Below, one piece after another: positions 62,205 to 64,000 of a DNA stretch of 64,000 bases (position 1 is the stretch's first letter; each line of letters starts with the position of its first letter). Under the pieces are notes generated by a model. The model made no database searches and was not told the DNA's origin. It worked only from the letters and a program-made list of their open reading frames with translations. The position numbers and the translations under genes are program-made. This DNA comes from Alphaproteobacteria bacterium Ga0077535 (GTDB taxonomy: Bacteria; Pseudomonadota; Alphaproteobacteria; Caulobacterales; Aquidulcibacteraceae): positions 62,001 through 126,000 of the forward strand of contig LNEK01000035.1 of the NCBI GenBank assembly GCA_001464425.1. Direction: 5' to 3'.

Positions 62205-63368
62205 TCAGGTCCCCTTCTTCGGGCGGTGATATTTGTGCGGCACGAATGGCAGTGGCGTGATGGTGGCGCTGCGCGGAACGCCGCGGACCATCAGTTCAAC
62301 GATGTGGCCGGGTTCGGCATGTGCGGCTTCGACATAGCCCATCGAGATCGGGCCGTTCAGCACGGGCGAGAAGCCGCCGCTGGTGACGATCCCAATCGTC
62401 TTGCCGTCTTTCATGATCTCGACGCCCTCGCGCGCCGGGGCGCGGTCGTTCGGGCGGATGCCGACGCGTTTGCGGTCGGGGCCGAGTTCGTATTCGCGCA
62501 GGATGCGCTTAGCGCCGGGAAAGTCTTTGGCTTCGCGGCGGCGCTTTTGAATCGTCCAAGCGAGATCGGCTTCGATCGGCGACGTGGTCGGATCGAGGTC
62601 GTGACCGTAGAGGCAGAGGCCGGCTTCGAGACGCAGTGAATCACGTGCGCCAAGGCCGATCGGCTTCACTTCAGGATGCGCGAGCAGAGCTTCTGCGAGT
62701 TCGGTCGCGTTCTCCGCGCGCACGAGGATCTCGTAGCCGTCTTCGCCGGTGTAACCCGAGCGCGTGATGGTGAGGCGGCCGAACTTGTCGTAGCGCTTCA
62801 CGCTCATGAAGCTCATCTCGGCAAGCGCCGGATCGATGACGGTGGCGGCGACGACGTGCGCGCTTGGGCCTTGCAGCGCCAGCAGGCAGCGATCGTCGGC
62901 GCGGACGAGATTGGCTTCGTCTTTCGTCGCCGCTTCGATCAGCGCCCAATCTTGGTGCTTACAACCGGCATTGACGACGATGTAGAGATCGCCGGCGGCG
63001 CCAGGCTCGGCGGGACGCGCGATCATCAGATCGTCGAGCACGCCGCCGTCTTCGTTGGTGATCATCGTGTAGCGGACTTGGCCGGGCTTCAGGCCCTGGA
63101 TGTCCGCCGGCACGAGGCGCTCGATGAGCGACGCCACTTTTTTGTGCGCCTCTTCGCCTTCGAGGCCGTGGCCCTTCGGCAATGCGAGGAAACTCGGGCC
63201 CATATGGCTGACATCGAACAGGCCGGCGTGTTGGCGCGTCCAATTGTGCTCGGGGATCAGGCCCTCGAATTGGAGCGGCATGTCGTAGCCGGCAAAGTCG
63301 CCGAACTTGGAGGTGCGCGCACGCCAGAGCGCGTCGAGCGGCAGCTTCTTCGGTTCGGTGTTAGACAT
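62205..63368 (-). CDS. gcvT: Glycine cleavage system T protein (aminomethyltransferase)
   Basis: A 387-residue folate enzyme. It shows SKFGDFAGYDMPLQFEG, HAGLFDVSHMG near residue 60 and RSGYTGEDGYEI near 195, with the C-terminal barrel LEAGLCLYGHDLDPTTSPIEA. It releases ammonia and forms methylene-THF. ATG 63368 (MSNTEPKK) is chosen because the riboswitch ends 45 bases upstream. First gene of the operon. Confidence 0.97.
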   Translation of the reverse strand: MSNTEPKKLPLDALWRARTSKFGDFAGYDMPLQFEGLIPEHNWTRQHAGLFDVSHMGPSFLALPKGHGLEGEEAHKKVASLIERLVPADIQGLKPGQVRYTMITNEDGGVLDDLMIARPAEPGAAGDLYIVVNAGCKHQDWALIEAATKDEANLVRADDRCLLALQGPSAHVVAATVIDPALAEMSFMSVKRYDKFGRLTITRSGYTGEDGYEILVRAENATELAEALLAHPEVKPIGLGARDSLRLEAGLCLYGHDLDPTTSPIEADLAWTIQKRRREAKDFPGAKRILREYELGPDRKRVGIRPNDRAPAREGVEIMKDGKTIGIVTSGGFSPVLNGPISMGYVEAAHAEPGHIVELMVRGVPRSATITPLPFVPHKYHRPKKGT

Positions 63369-63391
63369 GGTTTGTCCCAGGTACGCGCGGC

Positions 63392-63409
63392 GCGTGCGAA
63401 ATGGCACGC
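63392..63409 (-). promoter_or_regulatory. Hairpin between the glycine riboswitch and gcvT
   Basis: GCGTGC and GCACGC pair across a six-base loop, four bases downstream of the second aptamer on the minus strand. No T-run follows, so it may be part of a translational expression platform. Confidence 0.45.
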
Positions 63410-63412
63410 TGC

Positions 63413-63579
63413 CCCCGCTGTCCCTGGCGCCTGAGAGATTTACTCCTTCGGCGGCCGCACCCCCTTGAAGGTGCAGCTCTATCCAGCGTGTTCATCCCCC
63501 CACGGTCCGGTTCCCTGAGAGTTTCCGGGGCGGTTGCTCCTTCGGGGGCGGCTTTGTTGTGCCGCGCTCTCCCGTGGGG
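63413..63579 (-). ncRNA. Tandem glycine riboswitch
   Basis: Read on the minus strand, two similar aptamers follow each other. Each has the glycine-aptamer core: CCGAAGGAGCAA and CTCTCAGGGAACCGG in the first (63499-63578), and GCCGAAGGAGTAA and CTCTCAGGCGCC in the second (63413-63487). The two are joined by a short linker, the usual cooperative tandem form. It lies directly upstream of gcvT and should switch the gcv operon on when glycine is high. Confidence 0.92.
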
Positions 63580-63658
63580 TTCATGTGTCTGGCCGGCGCA
63601 TCGCGACTCGCGTCGGGGCGCTCCGTTGAGCGGAAACTGTGCGTCCGGCTCTTTAGAG

Positions 63659-64000
63659 TCAATCGCCCCAGATGAGCGTCGTTTCGCCCCGCAATAGCGC
63701 CTCAGCTTCGGGCGTGTGCTTGGCGCCAGAAGCGTCGTGAAGGTCGAGCCCTTTCAACAGCTTCAGCGGCGCCCGTGAGCCCTTTCGCGCACGCACCAAA
63801 ACGCGCTTGGCCGGATCTTCGGCGCGCGGACGGACGGGGAAAATTTCGATCCCGCCCAAACGCCCCTCCAGCGCACTCAGGATTTCCGCGAGCTTGTGGG
63901 CGCGATGGATCATCGTCAGAGCCGCCCCGCCGGTAAGGCGATCCGACAACGCCGCGATCCAACGTTCGATCGGTTCGTCCGTGATATAGGCATGGCGGCG
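63659..64000 (-). CDS. Partial tRNA1(Val) A37 N6-methyltransferase-like protein (C-terminal part)
   Basis: The frame is open to the right edge, so only the last 113 residues are seen. They read AYITDEPIERWIAALSDRL, then GGAALTMIHRAHKLAEILSAL, IEIFPVRPR, AKRVLVRARKGSRAPLKLL and a final HTPEAEALLRGE. This matches the C-terminal half of small Rossmann-type methyltransferases of the TrmN6/YfiC group as I recall them; the SAM-binding and NPPY motifs lie outside the window. The stop is 80 bases from the start of the riboswitch. Confidence 0.75.
   Translation of the reverse strand, partial: RRHAYITDEPIERWIAALSDRLTGGAALTMIHRAHKLAEILSALEGRLGGIEIFPVRPRAEDPAKRVLVRARKGSRAPLKLLKGLDLHDASGAKHTPEAEALLRGETTLIWGD

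Overview
The window looks like a piece of chromosome from a high-GC alphaproteobacterium, most likely Caulobacterales (Hyphomonadaceae or a close relative). This rests on a CcrM-type GANTC methyltransferase next to rnhB, mutY, dciA and smc, a TTAA-N7-TTAA (CtrA-type) box, the F0 genes of ATP synthase in a separate cluster including a b' subunit, the glyQ-glyS-ppdK order, and a beta-helix/diheme-cytochrome pair that I remember from Hyphomonas. The placement is an inference from gene content. No tRNA, rRNA, CRISPR array, transposase or prophage was seen.

Layout. 1-9.6 kb: a truncated Ala/Gln-rich protein, small membrane proteins, YbjQ, an MBL hydrolase, a DUF2235 hydrolase with a small exported protein, an acyl-CoA dehydrogenase, and a run of YceI lipoprotein, cytochrome b561-YceI fusion and Sua5. 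9.7-20.1 kb: a D-2-hydroxyacid dehydrogenase, a histone-H1-like peptide, NUDIX, membrane-stress proteins, the beta-helix/diheme-cytochrome/DUF1493-like run, MAPEG, YqhA, an acyltransferase and argS. 20.2-24.7 kb: ispH, a glycerate-kinase-like gene, thrB and a broken rnhA. 24.8-32.3 kb: a nitroreductase, NfeD/SPFH, peroxiredoxin, YqgE, two divergent DJ-1 genes, an SDR and a SleB-type wall hydrolase with a CtrA box. 33-38.8 kb: glyQ-glyS-ppdK.

38.9-44.2 kb: an alpha/beta hydrolase, a five-gene locus of small membrane proteins plus an XRE regulator behind a palindromic operator, rnhB, a membrane protein, and ccrM behind four GANTC sites. 44.3-48.7 kb: a Crp/Fnr regulator, peroxiredoxin-DUF302, an AI-2E transporter and small metabolic genes. 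48.7-54.6 kb: mutY diverging from dciA, a DsbA-like protein and smc, which is a DNA-maintenance block. 54.7-58.3 kb: an Arg-rich unknown, the atpI-atpB-atpE-b'-b operon and DUF1304. 58.3-63.6 kb (minus strand): a tandem glycine riboswitch driving gcvT-gcvH-unknown-gcvPA-gcvPB. The right edge cuts a tRNA-methyltransferase-like gene.

The most interesting points are the rnhA gene with an internal out-of-frame deletion while rnhB is intact, the GANTC-dense ccrM leader, DnaA-box-like repeats at the mutY/dciA divergence, the five-gene membrane/XRE locus, the unknown gene translationally coupled inside the gcv operon, and a dispersed family of palindromic intergenic repeats. Most of the remainder is ordinary core genome. 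Motif calls are from reading the sequence, and family names are from memory without a database search.
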